A DNA stretch of 64,000 nucleotides from Paenibacillus marchantiophytorum (GCF_014640555.1 NZ_BMHE01000007.1:124001-188000), one strand, 5' to 3'; positions 33,689 to 43,437 are shown, counted from the stretch's first letter. The notes: generated by a model from the sequence alone, not told the origin. Program-made: numbers and translations.

Positions 33689-34747
33689 TTACTCCATCTG
33701 CGAGTTATCCGTTGCCCATTTGTACGTTAGAAGTGAAGATAGGAAGACTAATGCCAGACCCTGCCCCCAGCCTTGAATCCGCCCATGTGCCACCCCTTTA
33801 TAGCCCTCGACACCCTTCATTACCGCTGTTCCAGCCGATACATCTAACACAGTACCGTTATGCGAAACTTTCGATACTATGGCAGGCACAGCCTTCTGAA
33901 TATATTTATTGTACATCGGCGCGCCGATGGCTTCATTATACCGTATCAATCCCGCAGCAAGACCCGCGGAGCCCGATGTCTCCTCATAGGCCGTTGGATC
34001 GTTCAGTACCGTGTGCCAAAGTCCCTGATCGGATTGCAGCCGAACGATGCTGCTGAGTTGATCACGCAAGGAATCGTAAATTTTCATGTAGGATGGATGT
34101 GTAACTTCTACAAGATGCAGCGCTTCGGACATGGTATAAGCCGCCCATGAATTGCCCCTCGCCCAATAAACGCCGGACATGTTATTCTGGGCGATATGGT
34201 CCCAACCGTGTAGATACAAATTCGTTTCCCGATCCTGCAAGAAACGCTCATGGGCATGGTACTGGAGCAAGCCATCCTCCAGCCAATCGTTTCTGCGCAG
34301 CAGCGTTCCGATACGAATCAGAAAATAGCCGGCCATAAACATCGTATCCACCCAAGCTTGCTGCGGAAAATCGTAATTTTGGGAGACCGTATGCTGAAAC
34401 ACGCCATCAGCGAATCGAACAGCATCCGTTCTCAGGAATTCCGCCATCTGAACAGCCGTTTCCAGATAACGTTCGCATTGGGTTTGCTCGTAAAGGGTAA
34501 GCAAGGTATGACCGATGGATACCGCGTTAACCGTTAATGGCGGAATGCCATCCTCGAACTGCTCATCGATCCATGCCCGTAGTGGTTCCAAATACGTCGT
34601 TTCACCCGTAGCCAGAAATGCTTGTCCTACTCCATAGAAAGCGACACCGGCTGGCCAATCCCATGTCATATCCATCTGAAACGTTCTCGTAACGATCCGG
34701 TCGATCGCTTGTTTAATCTCCAATTCATTCATCGTTACGTATTTCAA
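33689..34747 (-). CDS. GH105/GH88-type unsaturated rhamnogalacturonyl hydrolase
   Basis: 352 residues, an (alpha/alpha)6 barrel. Signatures of the YteR/YesR family: WDWPAGVAFYGVGQAFLATG, QQAWVDTMFMAGYFLIRIG (catalytic Asp in WVDT), GVYWARGNSWAAYTM, and TSGSAGLAAGLIRY. No signal peptide; it removes the unsaturated 4,5-uronate that lyases leave on imported oligosaccharides. The TTG start at 34747 overlaps the lyase stop (TTGA) and has GGGAGATGAACGG before it; the ATG at 34732 has no ribosome site. Confidence 0.88.
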   Translation of the reverse strand: MKYVTMNELEIKQAIDRIVTRTFQMDMTWDWPAGVAFYGVGQAFLATGETTYLEPLRAWIDEQFEDGIPPLTVNAVSIGHTLLTLYEQTQCERYLETAVQMAEFLRTDAVRFADGVFQHTVSQNYDFPQQAWVDTMFMAGYFLIRIGTLLRRNDWLEDGLLQYHAHERFLQDRETNLYLHGWDHIAQNNMSGVYWARGNSWAAYTMSEALHLVEVTHPSYMKIYDSLRDQLSSIVRLQSDQGLWHTVLNDPTAYEETSGSAGLAAGLIRYNEAIGAPMYNKYIQKAVPAIVSKVSHNGTVLDVSAGTAVMKGVEGYKGVAHGRIQGWGQGLALVFLSSLLTYKWATDNSQME

Positions 34748-37353
34748 AACCGTTCATCTCCCATCGGTAGTTCGTTCCCAATCAGCTCCAGGCATATAAT
34801 TGCATTCAATGACCATTGCGATGTGACGTTCGTCGTGATGTTCGGCCGTTCATGAATAGGTCGCACATAGGCGAGCTCAGGCACTGGATACGTGCGTGTT
34901 GCGTCCTCGCTTTCACCCGGCAGACGATTCTCCATAAGGATACGCCATGTTTTCACTGCCAATTCCGTATTGCCGCGCCTATTGGCAGCGTAAGCAGCCA
35001 TCCCTGCCGCAAACATCGGCCAGCTGAACTTGTCAGCATGCATAATACCATTCGTGCGAGCTAACCTCTCTTCAGGTTCCAGGTAATAGAATTCCCCAAA
35101 TTCTACGAGCATGTCGTCCCATTCCGGATCGGAGAGCAGATGTGCAAGCTCGATCCACACTTGCGGAGCGCCGAAAGAAACGACCATGTGATAAGCGTAA
35201 TTACCGTCGCTGATATGGGTAAGAATCCCGCTGTTGGGATCGTATCCGAATGTAGTCCCTGAGAGAAGCCGGAAGGGTGCAGCCTTCAAATTCTTAATCC
35301 CTTGCAGGATCTTATCGCGGTATTCGGAAGTCTCGAAGCGCTCCCATTGCGACATCCAATTGGAACTGAAGGCCGCCCAGTCCGGGCCGCTCCTGACGTG
35401 GGTTGGATGTTCATCCTTCGGGAAATAGGCTCGCATCGGGTCAATGACTACGGTCGCGAAGTCGGCGTCGGCCACTTCCGCCAAAATATCGCCAATTCGT
35501 TCATCTGCTGTCAAGAAGTAATAATACCGGTGCAGTCCTGCCATAGCGATACGCGCTTCCTTGCATCCGCAGCCCCAGTGAACGACGTTATGTCGAGAAC
35601 CAAGCCCGGCATATTCGCCCAAATGATACATATCGACTTCACTCGTATGACGCGTCATAGCTTCAGCTATGCGGAACAAATCGGCTCGTCCCGACCGCAG
35701 GAAGGAAAGCCATAGCCAGATATTCGGCACAAGCTCCGTATTCTGCCAGGCAAATCCGCCTACGTCGTATCTCCATTCATGTCGTACGTCATCATACGTA
35801 TGCATGAAATCTCCATAATCCCAGAAACCGTACCACCTTCGTTGTTCGATCTCCTGCTTGTAGAAGCTCAGGCAAGCGTCGAGTTGCTCTTCCATCCAAG
35901 CTTTAGCAGGCGTACTGCGGTCAGGCAGGCTCCAGATACCGAATACGTTCGTATCATGATAACGTGCTGGCTCGCAGATGAGCTGCGGCGGGGCTTGAAC
36001 TTGTTCGGTCATATCGGCAAGTTCCGCAGCAGTCGGAGTCGCCTCGCAGCACCAAAGCATTAGCTCGTTCGTATTTCCGATTCCATAAGGTGTGCTGCCC
36101 AGCTCTTCCGCTCCTTCATAGGCGGATTCCACATGTGTTGCCGTATCATAATGACGCATATCCATAGCCGCCGCATCCGGCGACCAGAACCAGAGTGTTA
36201 GCTTGGCCTCATCTGTCGTCATCCCGTTTAATTCTAGAGATGCAGGGTGCTTCTGCCAAAAATTGCGCAGCCCGGCTGCAAGTCCGCCGTAAGCGTCTCC
36301 GGCATATACGAGCCCTCTCGAACGATTGCCGCTGACGGCTTTCACCCAACTGCATGCTTCATTGGTTTGTTTGACGACAGTATAGGAGTCGGCGGAAAGC
36401 TGATTTAACTTGTAATTGTCCCATGCAGCGGAATCATCCAGCAGCATCTTGAACTTGGCATCCTTCTCTTGATCGAAGGCAATCGGTTCACCGGCTTGCT
36501 GCTGCCGGAACATATCCATATAGACGCCCTTCGTTCGCCATGTTGACAAGTGACGGGGCGATTCACTGAAAAAGCCCGTATCGCCAGCAAAACGAACATA
36601 CCTGTTATAAAGGGGCGCAGTCAGCGGCAAACCAAACGAGATGCCAAGCCCTTTCACGAAATCCTCCTGCGGATTTCCATTGAATAGGAAGGTATGAACG
36701 ATCCGAATCGATGCTTGGTTGGCATAGAAATATAGACGCAGTCTGAAGGGGAGCCACGAACGATCGCCTGCCCTGGAGAGATGCTCGCCCTCCACCCTGA
36801 GTACGACGCGCGAAGGACCCATCTGTTCAATCGTTACGGATGTGACCTCGCCGGTGAATGATTCTTCCTGGTAAACACGGCCGCTCGCTGTCGTCCGTCG
36901 CTCCTCGCGCATACAAACGAGCGAACCTTCCGAGCTGATTAACTTCTCTCCATGATAGAGAGCGCGGATTAATGCCTTTCCCTGCTTAGCTACGATACAT
37001 CGGATGACACCGGTATCGACGGTCACTTCATCAGCAGATTGTGTAACCTTCAGGTCTGAGCCTGTCTGCTTCGCTTTAGACTCTTCATCCGCAGCTTGCA
37101 GTAAATAGCCTTTACTTTCTGGCTTGTTGAACGACGTAGCGTGCGCTGTCCACTTCACACTCCCGTCAGGCCAATAGGCGGTTGGCCAACTCTGAAGCTT
37201 CAGCGGATCTCCTGATGGATTGATCAGGGTGAACGAACTGGCTTTCAGCCGATCCAATTCACCTTGAGGCCAAGGTACTCCCCATGTAACGCCGCAAGAA
37301 TTCGGAAGCGCTTGTTCCAGCCAATGCACGCGGACTTGCTTTATCTGTTCCAT
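34744..37353 (-). CDS. YetA-like exo-rhamnogalacturonan lyase family protein (PL26/PcRGLX-like)
   Basis: About 869 residues. N-terminal signature RVHWLEQALPNSCGVTWGVP with WPQGEL and WPTAYWPDGSVKWTAHAT matches YetA and the fungal PcRGLX exo-lyase as I remember them. The middle part has beta-sandwich strands (VRIVHTFLFNGNPQEDFVKG type), and the C-terminal half is an (alpha/alpha) toroid with YGFWDYGDFMHTYDD, HVRSGPDWAAF, and SHWGCG/HNVVHWGCGCKEA. No signal peptide. It would release unsaturated disaccharides from rhamnogalacturonan chain ends or oligomers. In B. subtilis yetA follows lplABCD, which supports the setting. ATG at 37353 with GAAAGGGG. Confidence 0.75.
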   Translation of the reverse strand: MEQIKQVRVHWLEQALPNSCGVTWGVPWPQGELDRLKASSFTLINPSGDPLKLQSWPTAYWPDGSVKWTAHATSFNKPESKGYLLQAADEESKAKQTGSDLKVTQSADEVTVDTGVIRCIVAKQGKALIRALYHGEKLISSEGSLVCMREERRTTASGRVYQEESFTGEVTSVTIEQMGPSRVVLRVEGEHLSRAGDRSWLPFRLRLYFYANQASIRIVHTFLFNGNPQEDFVKGLGISFGLPLTAPLYNRYVRFAGDTGFFSESPRHLSTWRTKGVYMDMFRQQQAGEPIAFDQEKDAKFKMLLDDSAAWDNYKLNQLSADSYTVVKQTNEACSWVKAVSGNRSRGLVYAGDAYGGLAAGLRNFWQKHPASLELNGMTTDEAKLTLWFWSPDAAAMDMRHYDTATHVESAYEGAEELGSTPYGIGNTNELMLWCCEATPTAAELADMTEQVQAPPQLICEPARYHDTNVFGIWSLPDRSTPAKAWMEEQLDACLSFYKQEIEQRRWYGFWDYGDFMHTYDDVRHEWRYDVGGFAWQNTELVPNIWLWLSFLRSGRADLFRIAEAMTRHTSEVDMYHLGEYAGLGSRHNVVHWGCGCKEARIAMAGLHRYYYFLTADERIGDILAEVADADFATVVIDPMRAYFPKDEHPTHVRSGPDWAAFSSNWMSQWERFETSEYRDKILQGIKNLKAAPFRLLSGTTFGYDPNSGILTHISDGNYAYHMVVSFGAPQVWIELAHLLSDPEWDDMLVEFGEFYYLEPEERLARTNGIMHADKFSWPMFAAGMAAYAANRRGNTELAVKTWRILMENRLPGESEDATRTYPVPELAYVRPIHERPNITTNVTSQWSLNAIICLELIGNELPMGDERF

Positions 37354-37496
37354 TTCTCTTGTACCCCTTTCCCAATTTATTTGGTTCCTTGGTTCCAGAT
37401 TAATATCTGGGGGAATTTCCATCAATGACACTTTCTAACGCCCTATAGGATGGGATATTTCACTTTTTTGCGGGATTAAGACTTTTTTTCAAACTC

Positions 37497-37523
37497 AAAA
37501 AAACCGCCTCTATGGGCGGTTTT
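37497..37523 (-). terminator. Terminator of the YesS-type regulator gene
   Basis: AAACCGCC (37501-37508) and GGCGGTTTT (37515-37523) with a 6-nt loop, and an A-run at 37497-37503 giving a U-tract on the minus strand. It lies 15 bp past the stop at 37538. Confidence 0.75.
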
Positions 37524-37537
37524 GCAGGATGAAGCGA

Positions 37538-39835
37538 TTAGTTTCTGTTTAACTCCCGATATCGGCTTGGCGTTATGCCTTCTTGTTTCTTGAAAATTCG
37601 GTTAAAATAGCTTGGCTGATAGCCAGCCATTTCGGCAATGTCATTGATTTTCATATCCGTATCACGTAAAAGCTCCTTCGCTTTTCCGATTCGAAGCTCG
37701 GTTAAATAGTCAATAAAATTTTTGCCGCTGACCTGCTTGAATACTTTGCTTAGCGCAACCGTATTCGTACCCGCGTAGTCGGCGCAGCTGTCCAGCGATA
37801 TATCCTTCATGTAATTGGTCTGCAGATAGATCATTGTCATTTCTACTGTCTTCTTCATTTGTGCGTCAGATCGCGATTCCAGCTCCGCCATGATTGTGCT
37901 TATTACTTTATCGTGGAACCAGGCGATCATTTTCAGCGGGTCTCCGATTTGCATAAGTTGTTCGTATAAATTGACCGATTTAAATATTCGGTTTGGATCC
38001 AAGTTTGCAAGCCGAATCGCATGCAAGATACTCCCTAGCAATTGAAGATTGCCTTGCTGAATGTCGATCACCTTGGCTCCGCGTTCGAGCAATTCGTCCA
38101 TAAAAGCCTGAATAAGCTGCTTCGCTTCTTCATTGTGACCGACCCGAATCGCTTGAATAATCTCTCTTTCGAGTGCGAATGGATAATGAATTTCATGGTT
38201 CTCTTTCTCGAGTTCATCCAGCGTTTCCAGGTCAATAATTTGGTTGCGGCTTTCGAAACGGCGTCTGCTGGATGCCTGCATCGCTTCCTCGAAACGGGAG
38301 GGCACATGGACGACAGACAAAGCAAGATTGCCGATGGTGACCGATACGTACATTTTCAGCGTGTTATGAATTCCTTGAGTCAGTTCTTGACTGAACGTTC
38401 TGATTACTTCTGGCTTCTCAATTCCTTCTGATAGAATGATGAGGATACCAATGGACAAATCGTGAAAATTCAACACTTCTGCTTGTTCGAAACGACTCGA
38501 CGCCAGCTCCTTCGTAATATTGGCAGCAGCGAAAGTGACCAGCCCTTCATCGCCGGACGAGAAGCGCCCCTCCAAATTTTCAAACCCGCTCAGTTGAATA
38601 TACAGCATGGCGTATTGCCGATTGTCCACTGACCAGCCAAAATTGCGCATTCGCTCCAGGAGAGCTTGCTCGGAGTATGAGTAGAGATACCCTTGAACAA
38701 GTTGCAGCAGGAAGCCTTCCTTCAGATGCGGGAGCTGCTCCTCCAGCTTATTCTGAAGCGTCATACTCTCTCGGGTTAAATTCAGCCATTCTTTCTCAAT
38801 AATTTTAAAATCATCATTTTGTTCTTTCCGGAGCGCCGCTATGCCTGTCTTTCCCGTTAGCAAGTTGACTAACTGTGCGATAGGTGAATAGATACGCCGG
38901 GAAGCCAGCCAAGATAAAACGAACGCGAGCAGCAGCATCCCGATGCTTAGCGTCAAAACCAATTGAGAAATAAAAACGACCGGCTTGGTAATTGCGCTGA
39001 TCGGCGATGCCGTGACATACGTCCAAGTGGTACCGACGCGGGACATGGTGCCGAACGCTACCGTATACGTCGCTTCGTTCCATTCAAACAGGAATGAGCC
39101 TGATTGGGTCTTCCTGGCCAGCACCTCACTCTTAATAGCTTCATCCAATTGCGATGCTGGCCCTCTCCCCGAGCTAGACAGCAATCGATCGCCATTTTCC
39201 TCCAATAGAAACGTCCCCCCGTCGGTATACGGGGCTAACGTTTGCAGCAATTTGGCGACCTTCTCGGTGTTGAGCCGAACCGCAATGACGCCAAATGGGT
39301 TCTCGTTGGTTTCAGGTATTTTCACCATTAACGACAGGGCGTTGTCACGTGGAAAACCGGATTCCGAAGTATGCTGAGACCAGAAAACCTTCTTATCAAT
39401 CGCTAGCAAATCCCTATATCCTTCGATCTGTACAGCACTCGTTATTGCTTCGTACTGCGGATGAAACCGCACCGGGGCTGCCCCCTCCAAGAATAACTCG
39501 GTTTCCAAAGCCAGCGGATTCGCGCCTTTCATATTGGCTAGCGTCTGCGTCATGTTGCGAGCAATCTCGAAATCACGCGATAGAGTTAGACTTGCTAATG
39601 AGTAACTGAAACTTGGATCGAAGGCCCAATGCATAACCGACGTCTCCAAATAAGCGAACTGCTCGTCAATGTTAGCTGCTCTCAGCTGAATCTGTTTATT
39701 ATGCATTTGGAGCAGCTCATTTTCCAGACGCCCTCCAGCCAGCCAATAAATGAAACCTCCGAAGATAAGCCCAGGAATACTGGAAATAAGGAGAATCATA
39801 ATCCAATTATTTCGAAAGCGCTTACTTTTGAACAC
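37538..39835 (-). CDS. YesS-type membrane AraC-family regulator
   Basis: 765 residues. A membrane segment at ~13-32, an extracytoplasmic sensor part (Cache-like, ~35-285, with FWSQHTSESGFPRDNALSL), a second segment at ~290-310 (LVLTLSIGMLLLAFVLSWL), a cytoplasmic middle region, and a C-terminal HTH: YMKDISLDSCADYAGTNTVALSKVFK, INDIAEMAGYQPSYFNRIFK and ITPSRYRELNRN (given in parts). It senses a signal outside and binds DNA directly, with no phosphorelay. GTG start at 39835 with AGGGGAAGTG. It is upstream of, and transcribed toward, the PL26-GH105-lpl genes, which it likely activates. Confidence 0.85.
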   Translation of the reverse strand: MFKSKRFRNNWIMILLISSIPGLIFGGFIYWLAGGRLENELLQMHNKQIQLRAANIDEQFAYLETSVMHWAFDPSFSYSLASLTLSRDFEIARNMTQTLANMKGANPLALETELFLEGAAPVRFHPQYEAITSAVQIEGYRDLLAIDKKVFWSQHTSESGFPRDNALSLMVKIPETNENPFGVIAVRLNTEKVAKLLQTLAPYTDGGTFLLEENGDRLLSSSGRGPASQLDEAIKSEVLARKTQSGSFLFEWNEATYTVAFGTMSRVGTTWTYVTASPISAITKPVVFISQLVLTLSIGMLLLAFVLSWLASRRIYSPIAQLVNLLTGKTGIAALRKEQNDDFKIIEKEWLNLTRESMTLQNKLEEQLPHLKEGFLLQLVQGYLYSYSEQALLERMRNFGWSVDNRQYAMLYIQLSGFENLEGRFSSGDEGLVTFAAANITKELASSRFEQAEVLNFHDLSIGILIILSEGIEKPEVIRTFSQELTQGIHNTLKMYVSVTIGNLALSVVHVPSRFEEAMQASSRRRFESRNQIIDLETLDELEKENHEIHYPFALEREIIQAIRVGHNEEAKQLIQAFMDELLERGAKVIDIQQGNLQLLGSILHAIRLANLDPNRIFKSVNLYEQLMQIGDPLKMIAWFHDKVISTIMAELESRSDAQMKKTVEMTMIYLQTNYMKDISLDSCADYAGTNTVALSKVFKQVSGKNFIDYLTELRIGKAKELLRDTDMKINDIAEMAGYQPSYFNRIFKKQEGITPSRYRELNRN
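39812..39825. promoter_or_regulatory. Possible cre inside the first codons of the YesS-type gene
   Basis: CGAAAGCGCTTACT matches 12 of 14 positions of TGWAANCGNTNWCA and covers about codons 4-8. Sites within early coding sequence can block transcription by CcpA. It also codes for KRFR, so it may be chance. Confidence 0.3.
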
Positions 39836-40071
39836 AAAATCACTTCCCCTGATATCCGTATGTCTGAACTTTACAATGTGTCTTTATCTGGCAGGTATGC
39901 TTAATATTTAATAATTCGCCTAATTCGATCATTTCCCTTTATTGTTTTAAATAAGCTGATCTTGGGATATGATCCAGACCGCTATAACGTTCACCCCCCT
40001 GCTTGTTACGAAGGTTGGTTCGGACGCTCTATCGGGTCCAGCCAAGGATAGCCACTGGCTTTGGGAATAGT

Positions 40072-40285
40072 GAGCGACTGAGTGAGTGAATGAGTGACTA
40101 AGTGGGAACTATGATCCTCTATTTCCCATAAAGTCGACACTTCCGCAGGCAATAGGAAACTATGATCCTCTATTTTACGCAATTCAGCCAAGATGGAAGC
40201 ATTTAGGGGCAAATAAGACCCTGTAGTTCCCTCTCAAGTCAAAATCAGCTCATTTCGCTCAAATAGCGCCCTGTAGTTCCCCTTC
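40072..40285. repeat. Short diverged copies of the GGAACTAYGATCC repeat core
   Basis: GGAACTATGATCCTCTATTT at 40106-40125 and GGAAACTATGATCCTCTATTT at ~40152-40172 are in one direction, and two CCCTGTAGTTCC copies (40211-40222 and 40269-40280) in the other. A TGAGTGAG microrepeat tract precedes them (40072-40101). The rest of 39836-40670 shows no gene or clear signal. Confidence 0.6.
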
Positions 40286-40669
40286 ACGATGGCTTCAATC
40301 TCGTTTTTGTTGCCAAGCAGCTTACCCAGCGCAATGAGGGATGAAACAGCCTTATTTCCTTCCATACTTGGAGATGAATAGGCAAGCTACATGATCGACT
40401 TTCCGCTAAATTGCTCCCTCTCGCTAACTGGAGTATTCCGAACAAATTCGCGCTTGGGAGTAGGCGTAGCTACGGATTAGAGCCTCCAAAGACCCCTATT
40501 CCCCAAAACGAGCCGATTTGGGCACGTATAAGAGCTTCCATGAGCTCTTAATTCTTGGGTTGGAGGAGTTTCGGGGGTTAAATCGGGATTTATTGGATGG
40601 TTGGCAATGAAAAAAAGGCTGCCCTTGAATAACCATTCTAGCCGCCAAATTAGTCACTTCTTTTTTCGC

Positions 40670-41066
40670 TCAGTGATCTTGAAAGTCTCCAAACGCGATG
40701 CGGTATGCAATCAGAAAAGTAGACGCTATTCGTCACATTATTTATTTGAGCCCAATATTCTCCCTCTATGCTCACAATCTTGGTTGGTACGTGCCGTAGG
40801 GTTCCGTCTGGGTCGATCACGACGGCTGTCGTGATTTGGCCTGCATCGGCTCGTAATTCCAGCACAGCATTCTTTTGCTCCATGCTTTTAACCATTTGCC
40901 CGGTCAGTTTACCAATAAACGCATCGGTTTTATCCGAAGTCGACAAAATAATAACACTGTTTCCTCCACCTGCGGATAAGCGTTGTTCCAGCTTTTGTGC
41001 ATCCCCGGTATAGGTTGTTGTGGATTTGCCGCCTAGTTCATCCTTGGCTGTGGTACCAAATATTCG
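40670..41066 (-). pseudogene. Remnant of a Paenibacillus-type SLH/surface protein, internally deleted
   Basis: The minus-strand frame reads TTTYTGDAQKLEQRLSAGGG, NSVIILSTSDKTDAFIGKLT and GQMVKSMEQKNAVLELRADAG, then jumps to QITTAVVIDPDGTLRHVPTK and IEGEYWAQINNVTNSVYF. In the intact surface proteins I recall, the two parts are separated by some 80 residues, so an in-frame deletion seems to have joined them. There is no start and no SLH domain; the 5' end is lost at ~41066. It is cell-wall protein debris. Confidence 0.6.
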
Positions 41067-41155
41067 TTCGATTCATTATATCAACTCGTTCCTTTGGTTA
41101 TAATGCGGTAAGATCCATTTCAAGGGCAGATTTTTATTGATCATGACGGGGACAC

Positions 41156-41202
41156 AAAAAAAGCTGCCGCATACGATCTAGAAAGATCGCAATGCAGCAG
41201 CT
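41156..41202 (-). terminator. Terminator of the secreted repeat protein gene
   Basis: Long hairpin: AAGCTGC..GCAGCTT outer arms and CGATCT..AGATCG inner arms around TAGAAA, with seven A at 41156-41162 giving a U-tract on the minus strand. Confidence 0.8.
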
Positions 41203-41208
41203 TGTGGT

Positions 41209-42018
41209 TTAAGACTGTTGAGCTGGAGCTGAGGGTCCACCCGGCTTGTCATGGTGTTGTTTCGGCCCCTCATTATGTGGCGGCGCGCTTGGGCGTTCCC
41301 CGCCTTTGCGTTCGACGAAGCTTTTGAGCTCGTCGGTTAAGCTGTCTTTCAGCTTGGCTATCAGCTGATCTTCCGTTATCCCTTTGGCAGCGGCGATTTC
41401 GGCAATCGATTTCCCTGCTTTGCGCTCGCTGTTCAGTTCATCTTCGGTGATGCCCAGCATAGCTGCAAGCTGATGCGGATCTCCCCAGATGCCGCCAGGC
41501 ATACTGCCCGGGCGAGGCCCCTGGTTCGGTTTCCCTTTGAAATCCATCACCCTAGGTTTGGCTTCAATGGCTTTCTTCAAGCGTTCAGCCAGACCAGACT
41601 TAAGCTTATCGGCCTGTTCCTGCTTAATTTTACCTGCGCTTAGCGCATCGTCAATCTTCTTCGTCTCGGATGCGGTCAACTTGCTGAGGAGCTCATCTTC
41701 CGTTAAATTGGCTTTCTCTTTGGCAATCTCAACGAGTGTCTTTCCCAGCTTGATTTGTTCTTTCAAAACAGACGGGTCGATGCCGAGAATGGCCGCGTAA
41801 TCTTGCGGTCCTTTGCCAAATTCGAAGCCGCCTTTTACGGGTCCATGACCTTCGAAACCTTTATGATTGCGGTCTTGGAATGTATCTTTCTTAGGTGCAG
41901 ATGTGGCTGTGCTCGTTTCATTAGCGAATACTTGATTATGCTGCAGCGCAAAGCCGCCGCCGACCAGCAAGCCGGCTGCGAGAGTACCGATCACCATTTT
42001 TTTATGAAGCTGCTTCAT
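41209..42018 (-). CDS. Secreted protein with YckD-like/LTEDEL repeats
   Basis: 269 residues. Signal peptide MKKMVIG-type, hydrophobic to ~24 and cleaved after VFANE. Two related segments: YAAILGIDPSVLKEQIKLGK with TLVEIAKEKANLTEDELLSK, and LAAMLGITEDELNSERKAGK with SIAEIAAAKGITEDQLIAKL. Each is an LGI-start helix plus an IAxxKgxTEDxLxxKL helix, a pattern of many Bacillota secreted proteins of unknown role. The tail (~235-269) is rich in Pro, Gly and His. Single gene with a strong terminator. Role unknown; cell-wall association is possible. Confidence 0.72.
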   Translation of the reverse strand: MKQLHKKMVIGTLAAGLLVGGGFALQHNQVFANETSTATSAPKKDTFQDRNHKGFEGHGPVKGGFEFGKGPQDYAAILGIDPSVLKEQIKLGKTLVEIAKEKANLTEDELLSKLTASETKKIDDALSAGKIKQEQADKLKSGLAERLKKAIEAKPRVMDFKGKPNQGPRPGSMPGGIWGDPHQLAAMLGITEDELNSERKAGKSIAEIAAAKGITEDQLIAKLKDSLTDELKSFVERKGGERPSAPPHNEGPKQHHDKPGGPSAPAQQS

Positions 42019-42119
42019 CTAGGATTCCACCTTTTTCATGAATTGGTCGTATTTTCTTCAGTATAGAGCTTAATTGTGAAGGAAATTAGAACACTTTCCA
42101 AATTCATAAAAAGATATGG

Positions 42120-43337
42120 CTACCGCTTCGAACGTGCTATTAGAACGAAACAAAGAATCGCGCCAACTTCCATCACAGCGATGATGATGCCTAGCGGAAC
42201 CGCGGTTTGGCTGCCCCAAATCCCAACGAGCGGAGCAATAATACCGCCTATAATGAAAGAAAGCAAGCCCAGCAAGGCTGCCGCACTGCCCGCGGTCTTC
42301 CCTTGGCTTTGGAGCGCCAGCGAAGATGTGGCTACAGAAACAGGACCGACACTTGCAACAATGAAGAAAAAAGCCGTCAAAATGACATATAGCCCCGCTC
42401 CGGCAAGGGTCGCAACGAGTAAGAGCAGACCGCCAAAGGCAGCCATAACAAGGCCGCTGGCAAGCAATCGCTCATCGCTCACTTTCCCTGCGAGTCTGCC
42501 CGTCACTTGTCCGGCAATAATGACGCCGATACCGTTCACGGCAAAGACGAGACTGAACATTTGCGGCGATACCCCAAAAATGTCCTGCAAGACGAACGGC
42601 GAGCCTGAAATATAGGCAAACATGCCCGCGAACACGAGACCCTGCGTGAGCGCATAGCCCATGAATAGACGATCTGCCAACAGTCCGCCAAATATGCGCA
42701 GGGTGTTAGGCAAGCCGCCTTTGGAACGGCGTTCAGGCAGATGTGTTTCTTTGAGCCCAAACACAACTGCCAGCAACATCACGACACCAATTAAGCTCAG
42801 CACCAGGAAAACACCGCGCCATGATGTGAACTCAAGCAGTTGTCCCCCGAGAATGGGAGCAAGAATAGGAGCAGCCCCGTTCACCAGCATGAGCAGAGCA
42901 AAAAACTTCGTCAGCTCCACCCCTTCATACATATCGCGAACAATCGCTCTAGAAATAACGATGCCGGCAGCCCCTGCCATGCCCTGAATAAATCGCAATC
43001 CTAGAAACATCCAGATGGACGGAGCAAACATACATAGAATAGAAGCAAGCGCATAAATAATAAGTCCCACGATCAGCGGCATTCGTCTCCCGCGCACATC
43101 ACTGACCGAACCTGCGATCAGTTGACCGATGGAGAGGCCGATCATACAGGCCGTTAAACTCATCTGCGCCAGCGAGGTTGTCGTTTGCAAATCACCCGCG
43201 ATGACAGGCAGCGCCGGCAAGTACATATCCAAGGAAAGCGGGCCAAAAGACGCCAGTGCCCCCAACACAAGCACGATCCATAGCCTGCGCGAGCGGGCTG
43301 AGGACAAAGTGGCTTGAGAAGCTATAGGATTAGACAT
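42120..43337 (-). CDS. MFS drug exporter, Bcr/CflA family
   Basis: 405 residues, twelve membrane segments. Family marks: FGPLSLDMYLPALPVIAGDL, SIGQLIAGSVSDVRGRRMPL (the MFS A-motif), RFIQGMAGAAGIVISRAIVR and ILGGQLLEFTSWRGVFLVL. It exports drugs or small metabolites by proton antiport; bicyclomycin/chloramphenicol/sulfonamide resistance is known for relatives, but the substrate here is unknown. Stands alone. ATG at 43337. Confidence 0.88.
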   Translation of the reverse strand: MSNPIASQATLSSARSRRLWIVLVLGALASFGPLSLDMYLPALPVIAGDLQTTTSLAQMSLTACMIGLSIGQLIAGSVSDVRGRRMPLIVGLIIYALASILCMFAPSIWMFLGLRFIQGMAGAAGIVISRAIVRDMYEGVELTKFFALLMLVNGAAPILAPILGGQLLEFTSWRGVFLVLSLIGVVMLLAVVFGLKETHLPERRSKGGLPNTLRIFGGLLADRLFMGYALTQGLVFAGMFAYISGSPFVLQDIFGVSPQMFSLVFAVNGIGVIIAGQVTGRLAGKVSDERLLASGLVMAAFGGLLLLVATLAGAGLYVILTAFFFIVASVGPVSVATSSLALQSQGKTAGSAAALLGLLSFIIGGIIAPLVGIWGSQTAVPLGIIIAVMEVGAILCFVLIARSKR

Positions 43338-43437
43338 TCGTTATCACAAACTTTCCTTAGTCTTTCATTTCAAGCTAACATTGGCCGCTGAATTTGTCTA
43401 GAAGAAATGGCTAATTCCCATTTTTGTGTTTTCCAAG

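Noticed and set aside
40006-40212. Minus-strand frame of 68 codons
   Set aside because: Built from the GGAACTATGATCC repeat cores; no ribosome site or homology.
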